64,000 nt of DNA, from positions 27,559 to 91,558 of the forward strand of contig JBOFGV010000082.1 of assembly GCA_051649305.1 (NCBI GenBank), given 5' to 3'. Below are positions 17,326 to 25,716 of this stretch, in pieces. The position numbers and the translations under genes are program-made. Below the pieces are notes generated by a model that saw only the letters and a list, made by a program, of their open reading frames with translations, was not told where the DNA came from and ran no database searches. Source of the stretch: JADCCX01 sp051649305 (GTDB lineage: Bacteria > Pseudomonadota > Alphaproteobacteria > Rhizobiales > Beijerinckiaceae). Within the stretch, counting starts at the first letter, position 1. Each line of letters opens with the position of its first letter.

Positions 17326-18800
17326 CCTTCAATGCCCAACTTCGCCTTGAGCAGATCATTGACTGCACCCGGAGCCGCCTTGCCGCCCGACGCTTTCATA
17401 ACCTGACCAACGAACCAGCCGAGCATCGATGGCTTTTCCTTCACCTGCGCCACCTTGTCGGGGTTAGCCGCGATGATTTCATCAACAGCCTTCTCGATAG
17501 CGCCAGTGTCCGTCACCTGCTTCATGCCGCGCGCTTCGACTATTTGCGCGGGGTCACCGCCTTCGGTCCAGACAATCTCGAACAGGTCCTTGGCGATCTT
17601 GCCAGAAATCAAACCCGAGCCAATCAAATCGACAATACCTCCGAGTTGAGCGGCTGATACAGGCGAGGTCGCGATATCCTTGCCTTCCTTATTCAGGCGG
17701 CCGAACAGCTCATTGATCACCCAGTTCGCAGCCTGCTTGCCATCACGGCCTTTGGCAACAGTTTCGTAGAAATCAGCACTTTCCTTCTCGGCAATCAGCA
17801 CGGCAGCGTCATAGGCTGACAGTCCGTAATCCGAGATGAAGCGCGCCTTTTTGGCATCTGGCAATTCCGGCAATACCTTGGCTAGACCAGCCACATAGGC
17901 ATCGTCAAACTCAAGTGGCAGCAAATCGGGATCGGGGAAATAGCGATAGTCATGCGCTTCTTCCTTCGAGCGCATCGAGCGTGTTTCGCCCTTGCCGGGA
18001 TCATAAAGCCGGGTTTCCTGATCGATCTTGCCGCCATCCTCGATGATGCCAATCTGGCGGCGCGCTTCCACATCAATCGCCTGACCAATGAAGCGGATGG
18101 AATTGACGTTCTTGATTTCGCAGCGCGTACCCAATGGCTCGCCGGGGCGGCGCACGGAGACGTTGACGTCAGCACGCAGATTGCCCTTCTCCATATCGCC
18201 ATCGCATGTATCGAGATAGCGCAGAATCGTCCTTAACTTCGTGACGTAAGCCTTTGCTTCATCAGCGGTTCTAAGGTCTGGCTTCGAGACAATTTCCATC
18301 AAAGCCACGCCGGAACGGTTGAGATCAACGAAGGACGAGCGCGGGTCCTGATCGTGAATGGATTTTCCCGCATCCTGCTCCAGATGCAGGCGCTCGATGC
18401 GCACAACGATCGGCTCTGCGTAGCCCGGCACATCAACCGTAACTTCGCCCTCGCCCACGATGGGGAACTGGAACTGAGAGATCTGATATCCTTGCGGCAA
18501 ATCGGGATAGAAATAGTTCTTGCGGTCAAACACCGAGCGGTTGTTGATTTGCGCCTTCAGGCCAAGGCCGGTGCGGATCGCTTGACGCACGCATTCCTCA
18601 TTGATGACAGGCAGCATGCCGGGCATGGCCGCATCCACAAGGCTGACATTGGTGTTTGGCTCATTGCCAAACCGCGTGGATGAGCCCGAAAACAGTTTTG
18701 CTTCGGAATTCACCTGCGCGTGGATTTCCAGTCCAATGACTGTTTCCCAGTCACCGGTAGCGCCTTTGAGCAGTTTCTTTGGGTTCACGGGAGCATTCAT
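17322..18800 (-). CDS. gatB: Asp/Glu-tRNA(Asn/Gln) amidotransferase subunit B
   Basis: GatB binds misacylated Glu-tRNA-Gln or Asp-tRNA-Asn and activates the side chain for amidation by GatA. The 492-residue protein has the signature WETVIGLEIHAQVNSEAKLFSGSS, YFYPDLPQGYQISQFQFPI, the cradle-domain ending DVNVSVRRPGEPLGTRCEIKNVNS, and a C-terminal YqeY-like helical domain. The start sits 28 bases beyond the small membrane-protein gene. Together with gatA and gatC upstream it forms the operon. Confidence 0.97.
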   Translation of the reverse strand: MNAPVNPKKLLKGATGDWETVIGLEIHAQVNSEAKLFSGSSTRFGNEPNTNVSLVDAAMPGMLPVINEECVRQAIRTGLGLKAQINNRSVFDRKNYFYPDLPQGYQISQFQFPIVGEGEVTVDVPGYAEPIVVRIERLHLEQDAGKSIHDQDPRSSFVDLNRSGVALMEIVSKPDLRTADEAKAYVTKLRTILRYLDTCDGDMEKGNLRADVNVSVRRPGEPLGTRCEIKNVNSIRFIGQAIDVEARRQIGIIEDGGKIDQETRLYDPGKGETRSMRSKEEAHDYRYFPDPDLLPLEFDDAYVAGLAKVLPELPDAKKARFISDYGLSAYDAAVLIAEKESADFYETVAKGRDGKQAANWVINELFGRLNKEGKDIATSPVSAAQLGGIVDLIGSGLISGKIAKDLFEIVWTEGGDPAQIVEARGMKQVTDTGAIEKAVDEIIAANPDKVAQVKEKPSMLGWFVGQVMKASGGKAAPGAVNDLLKAKLGIEG

Positions 18801-18825
18801 GATGTGAACAGCCTTCCTGATACGA

Positions 18826-19050
18826 TTATTTTGAACTCACCATGCGGCGGATAAGGCGGATTGCCAAAATGCAACCCACGCCGCCTGCGGTGAAAATGCC
18901 AGAGATCAGCAGCATCTGCTGAATGGAGATATCGCCGGTGGGGAGAATCCATTGCTTCACCACAGCACCAAAGCTGAGCACAGCCACGAAAAAGCTGAGG
19001 CCCGCGAGAACCTGAAAGCAGGCTATGCCCATGGCTGGAGCGAAGATCAT
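18826..19050 (-). CDS. Small two-helix membrane protein inside the gat operon
   Basis: A 74-residue product with two hydrophobic helices (residues ~8–32 and ~46–65), joined by a short polar loop (KQWILPTGDISIQQ), and a basic C-terminus (RLIRRMVSSK). It lies between gatA (four bases upstream) and gatB (25 bases downstream) on the same strand, so it is very probably expressed with them. No family is recognised; it has the look of a small exported or inner-membrane accessory protein unrelated in function to tRNA amidation. Confidence 0.65.
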   Translation of the reverse strand: MIFAPAMGIACFQVLAGLSFFVAVLSFGAVVKQWILPTGDISIQQMLLISGIFTAGGVGCILAIRLIRRMVSSK

Positions 19051-19054
19051 GGGA

Positions 19055-20545
19055 TCACCACCATTTTGCCGGATGGAACGATCCGGCTGCGTTCTCGATC
19101 ACCTGACCGACTGCAAACAGTGTTTCCTCGTCAAACGGACGGCCAATCAATTGCAATCCAAGGGGAAGCCCCTTTGAATCAACGCCCGCTGGCACAGCAA
19201 TGCCGGGCAGGCCTGCCATGTTGACGGTCACCGTAAAGACGTCGTTGAGATACATCTCGATGGGCGAAGCCACAGACATCGCGCCGATGCCGAAAGCAGC
19301 AGACGGCGTAGCCGGTGTCAGAATGGCATCAATACCCTCGGCATAGGCTTTCTCGAAATCGTATTTGATCAAGGTCCGCACCTTTTGGGCACGCACGTAG
19401 TAGGCATCGTAATAGCCCGCTGACAGCACGTAAGTGCCAATCATGATGCGGCGCTTCACTTCCTTGCCAAAGCCAGCAGCTCGGGTGTTTTCGTAAAGTG
19501 CCGCGATATCCTTGCCAGGTTCCCGCACGCCGTAGCGCACGCCATCATAGCGCGCGAGATTGGACGAGGCTTCAGCTGGTGCCACGATGTAATAGGCTGG
19601 AAGCGCATACTTTGTGTGCGGCAACGAGATATCGACCATCGTCGCGCCGGCTTCTTTGAGCCACGCCATGCCCTGCTCCCAGAGCTTGGCAATCTCTTCC
19701 GGCATGCCGTCCAGACGATACTCCTTGGGAATGCCGATCTTCAGACCTTTCACGCCGCGGTTGATGGCAGCCTCGAAATCCGGCACCGGCATATCCACTG
19801 ATGTCGTGTCCTTGGCGTCGTGGCCAGACATCGACTGCAGCATGATCGCACTGTCGCGTACTGTCTTGGCAATCGGACCTGCCTGATCAAGCGACGAGGC
19901 GAAGGCCACCGTGCCCCAGCGCGACACACGGCCATAGGTTGGCTTGATGCCAACCGTGCCTGTGAATGCTGCTGGCTGGCGAATGGAACCGCCCGTGTCA
20001 GTTGCCGTTGCAGCCAAACACAGATCAGCCGCCACAGCAGCCGCAGAACCGCCGGATGAGCCGCCAGCAACAAGATGCTTGTTATCTCCCTTGGCGCGCC
20101 ATGGGTTGACCGGAGTTCCGAAGCACGAGGTTTCGTTGGAAGACCCCATAGCAAACTCATCGTTGTTCAATTTGCCCAACATCACTGCACCGTCACGCCA
20201 AAGATGAGCAGTCACAGTGGATTCGTATGTCGGCACGAAATTGCCGAGAATTTTGGAGCAGGCCGTCGTGCGTACGCCGTCCGTGCAGAACAAATCCTTG
20301 ATACCCAGCGGCAAACCTTCCAGCGCGCCGCCCTCACCTTTGGCAATGCGCGCATCGCTGGCAGCTGCCATTTTCAGGGCATGCTCAGGTGTTTCCAGCA
20401 CGTATGTGTTGAGACCGCGCGCTTTCTCCATATTTGCGAGAAAGGCTTTTGTGAGTTCCGTAGCCGAGAATTTCTTGGCCTTAAGATCGTCGCGCGCCTT
20501 GGCGAGGGTCAATCCAGTGATGTCTGATGTTGTCATGGATGTCAC
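19055..20545 (-). CDS. gatA: Asp/Glu-tRNA(Asn/Gln) amidotransferase subunit A
   Basis: GatA is the amidase that releases ammonia from glutamine for tRNA-dependent amidation. The 496-residue protein has the Ser-Ser-Lys site of the amidase-signature family: Lys in GIKDLFCTDG near residue 81, GGSSGGSAAAVAADLC near residue 160 and DTGGSIRQPAAF near residue 180. The GTG at 20545 overlaps the gatC stop (GTGA); an ATG three codons in (20536) is equally possible. C-terminal QLIGRPFDEETLFAVGQ is typical. Confidence 0.97.
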   Translation of the reverse strand: MTSMTTSDITGLTLAKARDDLKAKKFSATELTKAFLANMEKARGLNTYVLETPEHALKMAAASDARIAKGEGGALEGLPLGIKDLFCTDGVRTTACSKILGNFVPTYESTVTAHLWRDGAVMLGKLNNDEFAMGSSNETSCFGTPVNPWRAKGDNKHLVAGGSSGGSAAAVAADLCLAATATDTGGSIRQPAAFTGTVGIKPTYGRVSRWGTVAFASSLDQAGPIAKTVRDSAIMLQSMSGHDAKDTTSVDMPVPDFEAAINRGVKGLKIGIPKEYRLDGMPEEIAKLWEQGMAWLKEAGATMVDISLPHTKYALPAYYIVAPAEASSNLARYDGVRYGVREPGKDIAALYENTRAAGFGKEVKRRIMIGTYVLSAGYYDAYYVRAQKVRTLIKYDFEKAYAEGIDAILTPATPSAAFGIGAMSVASPIEMYLNDVFTVTVNMAGLPGIAVPAGVDSKGLPLGLQLIGRPFDEETLFAVGQVIENAAGSFHPAKWW

Positions 20546-20829
20546 TCAACCACCTTGGGAACCACAAAATAACCGTCTTCGCGCACCGGCGCATTTTTCA
20601 GCACGCGCTCGGCATCATTGCCGTCATTCACGATGTCCTGACGCTTCTTCATCACCATCGGCGTAACCGATGTCATGGCTTCCACGCCATCAACATTCAC
20701 TTCCGACAATTGATCCACGAAAGCCAGAATGGCATTCAACTCGCCTTGAAGGTGTGAAACCTCGTTGTCGTTGACGGCGATACGCGCCAGTCGCGCGATG
20801 CGTTTGACAGTCGTCTGATCGACGGACAT
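20542..20829 (-). CDS. gatC: Asp/Glu-tRNA(Asn/Gln) amidotransferase subunit C
   Basis: GatC is the small belt subunit that stabilises the GatA–GatB contact. The 95-residue protein has VDQTTVKRIARLARIAVND at the N-terminus, LNAILAFVDQLSEVNVDGVEAMTSV in the middle and REDGYFVVPKVVE at the end, all typical. It is first of the gatC–gatA–orf–gatB order and is divergent from ruvX with 77 bases between starts. Confidence 0.95.
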   Translation of the reverse strand: MSVDQTTVKRIARLARIAVNDNEVSHLQGELNAILAFVDQLSEVNVDGVEAMTSVTPMVMKKRQDIVNDGNDAERVLKNAPVREDGYFVVPKVVE

Positions 20830-20906
20830 GAGAACTCCGGTATTGTTTGTTCGGTCGGCTATAACACCCTGTACTTTCGCAGTGCAACCAACGATGACGG
20901 GATAGC

Positions 20907-21404
20907 ATGAGAACGCTGGTTACACTGCCAGAAATGGCCGACAGATTAACATACGGCTCGCGGTTGCTGGGATTGGATCTCGGCACCAAGACGATTGGAT
21001 TGGCGATTGGCAGTTTGCCGACGGGAATCGCTACGCCTTTGAAAACCATCCGCAGAACCAAATTCCAGCAGGATGCGCGTGAACTGCTCGCTATCACAGA
21101 GAAGGAATCCATTGCAGGGCTTGTGCTGGGCTTGCCGCTGAACATGGATGACACCGAAGGGCCGCGAGCCCAATCAACTCGCGCTTTTGTTCGCAATCTC
21201 GGGCTTCTTTCTCCTCTGCCGGTACTGTTGTGGGATGAGCGGTTGTCATCCTTTGAAGCTGAAGACATGATGCGTACTGCGGGCATTGACCACAAACGAC
21301 GCGCAGAAATGATTGATGCTGCCGCTGCGCAGGTCATCTTGCAGGGCGCGCTTGATGCCCTTCTCGATCATTTCGATCGCATGCCTTCAGATACTCCGGA
21401 TTGA
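20907..21404 (+). CDS. ruvX: Putative Holliday junction resolvase YqgF/RuvX
   Basis: RNase H-fold nuclease of the YqgF family, implicated in Holliday-junction resolution and in pre-16S rRNA processing. The 165-residue protein has the first catalytic Asp in LLGLDLGTKTIGLAIG near residue 22, GLPLNMDDTEGPRAQ near residue 85, the acidic WDERLSSFEAE near residue 112 and the third acidic residue in IDAAAAQVILQ near residue 140. It is divergent from the gat operon, as often in alphaproteobacteria. Confidence 0.92.
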   Translation: MRTLVTLPEMADRLTYGSRLLGLDLGTKTIGLAIGSLPTGIATPLKTIRRTKFQQDARELLAITEKESIAGLVLGLPLNMDDTEGPRAQSTRAFVRNLGLLSPLPVLLWDERLSSFEAEDMMRTAGIDHKRRAEMIDAAAAQVILQGALDALLDHFDRMPSDTPD

Positions 21405-21491
21405 TCCATTGCATTCCAAAATGCTGTTTGGAATTTGCGTCTGCAGCATGCACTACAACAAACAAGAACCATAACACTTTGAAAAGTCCGC

Positions 21492-22421
21492 ATGTCAGCA
21501 GTTTTTGAAAGCCTCATCCCTGTCTTGCTCATCATCGCAACAGGTTATGCCACACGCGCAGCAGGCTTTATAAAACAGGAGCAGTGGAACGGCTTTGAAA
21601 CGGTAACCTATCAAATCCTACTTCCTGCCCTGATTATGACAACGCTGGCAATGTCAGATCTTTCTCAAGTTCCAATCCGGACGCTTGGCATCACTTTGAT
21701 GGCCCCGCCCGTCATTCTATCTGTTGGATTGCTCCTGCTGCGCACGCCACTTGAGGCGCATTTTGCAATCAATGGGCCAAAATTTACATCCGTTTTCCAG
21801 GGCGTCATTCGCTGGAATGCCTTCATAGCCATTGCACTCGCGTCCTCGCTTTATGGCAAACAAGGATTGGCGATTGCTGCAGTTGCGGTGGCCTTTCTGA
21901 TTCCATACGCCAACCTTACTTCAGCGTGGATCCTTTCAATCCATGGCAGCGACAAACGCCCTTCAAACACCCGCAGTCTGCTGCTTAACCTTATCAAAAA
22001 TCCGTTTATCTGGTCTACCGCGATAGGAACGATGATTAACCTGTCAGGTATCCCCATCCCTAAAACCATCGCTTCTTATGGTGATATTGTCGGCAGGGCA
22101 GCCTTGGCTGCAGGGTTGCTGATGGTTGGTTCCGGCCTTGATCTCAAGACGCTGACTCGCGTCAAGATGGAGCTTGTCCTGCCAACTGTAAGCAGACTGC
22201 TGATTGGCCCCGCCCTGACAGGGTTGATTGGAAGCTATATTGGATTGACCGGAATATCTCTGGCGGTGCCCGTTCTCTGCGCAGCTGTTCCCACTGCAGC
22301 GGCATCTTACATTTTGGCTCGCCAAAACGGAGGGGATGCCACATTGATGGCCTCCATCATCACCCTACAAACAGTTTTGGCAGCTGTTACGCTGCCAATT
22401 ATGCTGTCACTGTTTGGCTGA
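21492..22421 (+). CDS. AEC-family (auxin efflux carrier type) transporter
   Basis: A 309-residue membrane protein with about ten hydrophobic helices in two groups of five, separated by a polar loop near residues 150–160. LLPALIMTTLAMSDL near the N-terminus and VLCAAVPTAAASYILARQNGGDATLMASIITLQT at the C-terminus are typical of the AEC family (malonate, malate or unknown solute efflux). Substrate unknown. A second AEC gene lies at 44.2 kb, of different sequence. Confidence 0.85.
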   Translation: MSAVFESLIPVLLIIATGYATRAAGFIKQEQWNGFETVTYQILLPALIMTTLAMSDLSQVPIRTLGITLMAPPVILSVGLLLLRTPLEAHFAINGPKFTSVFQGVIRWNAFIAIALASSLYGKQGLAIAAVAVAFLIPYANLTSAWILSIHGSDKRPSNTRSLLLNLIKNPFIWSTAIGTMINLSGIPIPKTIASYGDIVGRAALAAGLLMVGSGLDLKTLTRVKMELVLPTVSRLLIGPALTGLIGSYIGLTGISLAVPVLCAAVPTAAASYILARQNGGDATLMASIITLQTVLAAVTLPIMLSLFG

Positions 22422-22461
22422 TGGCGACAATACCGCCATCAACTTTTGGAGCCGGTATAGA

Positions 22462-22863
22462 CTACTCTACGTAGCTCTGCCCCTGACGCAACTGCATGTG
22501 GCTGTTAGGGTTCACGTACCGTGGCGCCACTTGGTACTGAGGCTGCTGATAGTATTGCTGTGGGTATGCCTGACGGTACCGTGGCTGTTGGTATTGCTGC
22601 TGCGGATAGTACTGCGGCTGCTGGTAGCCATAGTTTGGCTGCCGATAGCGCTGTGGCTGCTGATAGCCATACTTCTGGTAAACCCTTTGCTCAAGCTGAC
22701 GCTGTTTGCGCAGGATCTTGGGATTCACATACTGAGGGGCTGGCTGGGCACGATAGCCGTAAGGTGAAGGCTGGTAGTAGTACTGCGCGTCGGCGCTGCC
22801 TGCAAAACCAGCGATACCGATGGCGGCGCATCCAGCAATGGCAAGGCGTTGGAAAATCGACAT
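22462..22863 (-). CDS. Exported Gln/Tyr-rich low-complexity protein
   Basis: A 133-residue product with a clear signal peptide (SIFQRLAIAGCAAIGIAGF, cleavage likely after GSADA). The mature part is built from irregular repeats of YQQPQ/YRQP/YPQQ and is dominated by Gln, Tyr, Pro and Arg; roughly 30 residues are Gln. The ATG at 22863 is chosen because AGGAG lies seven bases upstream; another ATG six bases earlier would be too close to that site. Composition resembles cell-envelope or biofilm-matrix proteins; no family is recognised. Confidence 0.7.
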   Translation of the reverse strand: MSIFQRLAIAGCAAIGIAGFAGSADAQYYYQPSPYGYRAQPAPQYVNPKILRKQRQLEQRVYQKYGYQQPQRYRQPNYGYQQPQYYPQQQYQQPRYRQAYPQQYYQQPQYQVAPRYVNPNSHMQLRQGQSYVE

Positions 22864-22990
22864 TGTCATACTCCTGTGCCGGAGTTCCATCCGACGTTTC
22901 TCAATCTTTAATGTAGCGCATATGAACGTGAGATCAACGCTTTCGTCAACTCTGCATCAATATCAGCTGAAATCCGCTCATTGCACTGGT

Positions 22991-24202
22991 TTAAAGCGCA
23001 ACTACAGATATTCGCCCACCAGGAGCGCGTGATAGCCGACCTTCAGTTTCAAGCTCAAAAAGTAGCAGATTCAATTCGCGAATACTCACATTTGCGGCAC
23101 GCGCAATATCATCTGGCTCGGCAGGCGCAGAGGTCAAAAGGGCTAGAACCCGCTCTCTGGAGTTTTGACCGGCAGCCTCCTCCCAACCGTCATAGGGCGG
23201 ATCAGCAGGTCCTTTTTCTGCTTCTATGCCCTGTTCAAGCCAGTCTGTTTCATCCCACAAGGGCGCATCCCTGCGCTCCCCGCCGGATTCAAACATTTCA
23301 CGCTGTTCAAATTCCTTGCCACGCAACACATCAACGGTTTCGAGGATATCTCTGGCATCGCGCGTAAGCGTAGCGCCCTGACGAATAAGATCATTTGGTC
23401 CTTCGGATCGAGGATCAAGCGGTGATCCTGGAACTGCAAAAACCTCCCTGCCCTGCTCAAGTGCAAATTTGGCTGTGATCAGTGATCCTGATTTTCTTGC
23501 CGCTTCGACAATCACAGTTCCCAGTGAAAGGCCTGATACAATGCGATTTCGCCGTGGAAAATCTCTCCCTCGTGGCTCCCAACCAAAGGGCATTTCGCTC
23601 AGCACCGCGCCTTCAGCGCAAAGTCTGTCGAACAACCCACGGTTTTCTTCAGGGTAAAGGCGATCAAGCCCGCCAGCTACAACTGCAACAGCTCCGTGCT
23701 TGAGGCTGGCATGGTGCGCCCGTGTATCGATGCCCCGTGCAAGGCCAGAGACAATACCATAGCCTTGCTGGCCGAGATCCGAAGCAATGCGCTCAGCAAG
23801 TTTCAAACCTGCCAAAGAAGCGTTGCGTGAGCCCACTATTGAAACCAGTGGCACGCTGGAAATATCAAGCGTTCCAATGATGGCCATCAATGGTGGCGCG
23901 GTATCAATCACGGCCAATGCGCGTGGATATTCCGTTTCGCCCCGGGCGATAAACCGTGCTCCAAAGCGCCTTGCCGTTTCCATCTCGCGAGCAATTACGT
24001 CTTCGGCGGGAATTTCTGCCGGTTTTCCGTTGCGTTGGCGTGAAAGTGCCGGAAGCGCGCGCAACGCCTCTCCTGCACCACCGTAACGGTTGACGAGGCC
24101 AAGAAATGTCTTTGGCCCTACGCCTTCGGTGCGCAGCAACCGCAACCAGTCAAACCGCTGTTGATCGGTGAGCTGTATTCCTTTGGATTCAAAAGCTGTC
24201 AT
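22991..24202 (-). CDS. dprA: DNA-processing protein DprA
   Basis: DprA loads RecA on incoming single-stranded DNA during natural transformation and is widespread even in species not known to be competent. The 403-residue protein has an N-terminal SAM-like helical part (LLRTEGVGPKTFLGLVNRYGG), the Rossmann core with SIVGSRNASLAG near residue 135, YGIVSGLARGIDTRAHHASL near residue 160, GREVFAVPGSPLDPRSEGPNDLIRQGA near residue 270, and a C-terminal winged-helix domain (DDIARAANVSIRELNLLLFELE). The start lies one base after the plsY stop. Confidence 0.95.
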   Translation of the reverse strand: MTAFESKGIQLTDQQRFDWLRLLRTEGVGPKTFLGLVNRYGGAGEALRALPALSRQRNGKPAEIPAEDVIAREMETARRFGARFIARGETEYPRALAVIDTAPPLMAIIGTLDISSVPLVSIVGSRNASLAGLKLAERIASDLGQQGYGIVSGLARGIDTRAHHASLKHGAVAVVAGGLDRLYPEENRGLFDRLCAEGAVLSEMPFGWEPRGRDFPRRNRIVSGLSLGTVIVEAARKSGSLITAKFALEQGREVFAVPGSPLDPRSEGPNDLIRQGATLTRDARDILETVDVLRGKEFEQREMFESGGERRDAPLWDETDWLEQGIEAEKGPADPPYDGWEEAAGQNSRERVLALLTSAPAEPDDIARAANVSIRELNLLLFELETEGRLSRAPGGRISVVAL

Positions 24203-24203
24203 T

Positions 24204-24818
24204 TCAGCTCTTTTGGCCGATCTTGCCTTCTGTGCCCGCGCGCAAACGCTCAATGTTGGCGCGGTGCGCGTTGAAAACCAGGATTGCCATCACAAGAAAG
24301 AGCAATGCTACCGTCGGTTTACCAGCCAGATAGAGCGCAACCGGCATTGCGGCACTGGCACTCAATCCGGCGAGACTGGAATAGCGGGTGAGATAAGCGA
24401 TGCTCAGCCAGATCGCGGCAAATACAAGCACGCCTGGCAACCACAAAGCGATCAGCACGCCGATGTACGTCGCGATACCTTTGCCGCCTCTGAAACCAAG
24501 CCACACAGGAAACAAATGGCCGAGGAATGCGCCAAGGCCTGCAACAATGCCGAGCGACAGGCCCCACTGACTAGCCACCCAGACGGCAAATGTGCCTTTG
24601 AGAGCGTCGCCCAGCAAAGTCGCTGCTGCAAGACTTTTGCGGCCTGTTCGCAGGACATTTGTTGCGCCAATGCTGCCTGAACCAATGGAACGGATATCAT
24701 CCGTGCCCGCCAGTCTGGTGACAATCAAGCCAAAGGGGATGGAGCCGCAAAAATAGCCAAACAGAAAGGCCAGCGCATAATACGACGCGGATGAAGACCA
24801 GAATGTCGGATCAAACAT
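24204..24818 (-). CDS. plsY: Acyl-phosphate glycerol-3-phosphate acyltransferase PlsY
   Basis: Inner-membrane enzyme that transfers the acyl group from acyl-phosphate to glycerol-3-phosphate in the first step of phospholipid synthesis. The 204-residue protein has the three PlsY motifs: GSIPFGLIVTRLAGTDDIRSIGSGSIGATNVLR near residue 30, GHLFPVWLGFRGGKGIATYIG near residue 100, and the last motif region near HRANIERLRAGTE at the end. About five helices. The start at 24818 has AAAGGCAGG upstream. It is translationally coupled to dprA, the usual alphaproteobacterial pair. Confidence 0.95.
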   Translation of the reverse strand: MFDPTFWSSSASYYALAFLFGYFCGSIPFGLIVTRLAGTDDIRSIGSGSIGATNVLRTGRKSLAAATLLGDALKGTFAVWVASQWGLSLGIVAGLGAFLGHLFPVWLGFRGGKGIATYIGVLIALWLPGVLVFAAIWLSIAYLTRYSSLAGLSASAAMPVALYLAGKPTVALLFLVMAILVFNAHRANIERLRAGTEGKIGQKS

Positions 24819-24905
24819 GAAAAGCCTGCCTTTTGATGCGGCATAGCTTATCAATTCGCCATCCGCTGACTAGCCCCCGATTTATCAAGGGATTGTACCG
24901 CGCAT

Positions 24906-24947
24906 GAAAAACGGCGGGACAACACCACAACAGTGGTCTCGCCCGCC
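24906..24947 (-). terminator. Rho-independent terminator of ndk
   Basis: Read on the minus strand, GGCGGG/CCCGCC arms (24942–24947 with 24913–24918) plus an inner ACCAC/GTGGT pairing form a long hairpin followed by TTTTT. It starts 22 bases after the ndk stop codon. Confidence 0.75.
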
Positions 24948-24968
24948 CTCATTCAGAATTTTGGGTGA

Positions 24969-25391
24969 TCAGCCGACGATTTCGTTGCCGGAGAAGAACT
25001 GCGCCATTTCGATGGCTGCTGTTTCAGGGGCATCTGATCCATGCACGGTGTTTTCGCCAACAGACTTGGCGAAGAGCTTGCGAATAGTGCCTTCTGCAGC
25101 GTTGGCTGGGTTTGTTGCACCCATGACATCACGGTAGCGGGCAATGGCATTTTCGCCTTCGAGAATCTGCACGACAACAGGTGCTGACACCATGAAGTCC
25201 ACCAGTTCGCCAAAGAACGGGCGGGCGCTGTGAACAGCATAGAATGCCTCTGCCTGACCGCGTGTCATGTGGATGCGCTTCTGCGCCACAATCCGCAGGC
25301 CAGCCTTTTCAATCACGGCATTGACGGCGCCAGTGAGGTTACGCTCTGTTGCGTCTGGCTTGAGAATGGAGAAAGTCCGCTGCATGGTCAT
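24969..25391 (-). CDS. ndk: Nucleoside diphosphate kinase
   Basis: Equilibrates NTP and NDP pools by a phosphohistidine relay. The 140-residue protein has QRTFSILKPDATERN at the start and the active-site His in ENTVHGSDAPETAAIEMAQFF near residue 117. The start at 25391 (MTMQRTFS) has AAGGAC seven bases upstream; the ATG two codons later is possible. It has its own terminator. Confidence 0.97.
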   Translation of the reverse strand: MTMQRTFSILKPDATERNLTGAVNAVIEKAGLRIVAQKRIHMTRGQAEAFYAVHSARPFFGELVDFMVSAPVVVQILEGENAIARYRDVMGATNPANAAEGTIRKLFAKSVGENTVHGSDAPETAAIEMAQFFSGNEIVG

Positions 25392-25716
25392 GGGATGTCC
25401 TTGATGACTGAAAATGGAAACGCGCCGGTGCTTTACCTGCGCGTTCCGCATGCTGCAAGGCTGTTGATGCGAAATCAGGCTTCAGCGGACAGCATCTTCG
25501 AGCGGCACAGGTATCCTGTCACAACAATGCCAAGTGATCACTCTATGCAGCCTTCTGGCATTGACACCCGATCGACAAGCTCCAAATATCAATCTGTATT
25601 GGAGAATGGCTGCATAAGCAGCGCCCGCACATGAGCGGCCAAATCTAATCGGAGATCCTTGGCCTCTGTTGAAAAGACCAAAACCGCAACTCAACCATGT
25701 CCGTATTGGAGAAAAA
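25392..25716. other. 325-base divergent region between ndk and katG
   Basis: Contains the promoters of ndk (leftward) and katG (rightward). No credible coding frame is present. I looked for an OxyR-type array of four ATAG-like half-sites and for a Fur-type palindrome and found neither convincingly. Confidence 0.45.

Noticed and set aside
20690..21337. 215-codon minus-strand frame over gatC and ruvX
   Set aside because: Overlaps two well-recognised genes on both sides and has no motif.
25392..25716. OxyR-binding site before katG
   Set aside because: No convincing series of ATAG-type half-sites at the right spacing was found by eye.
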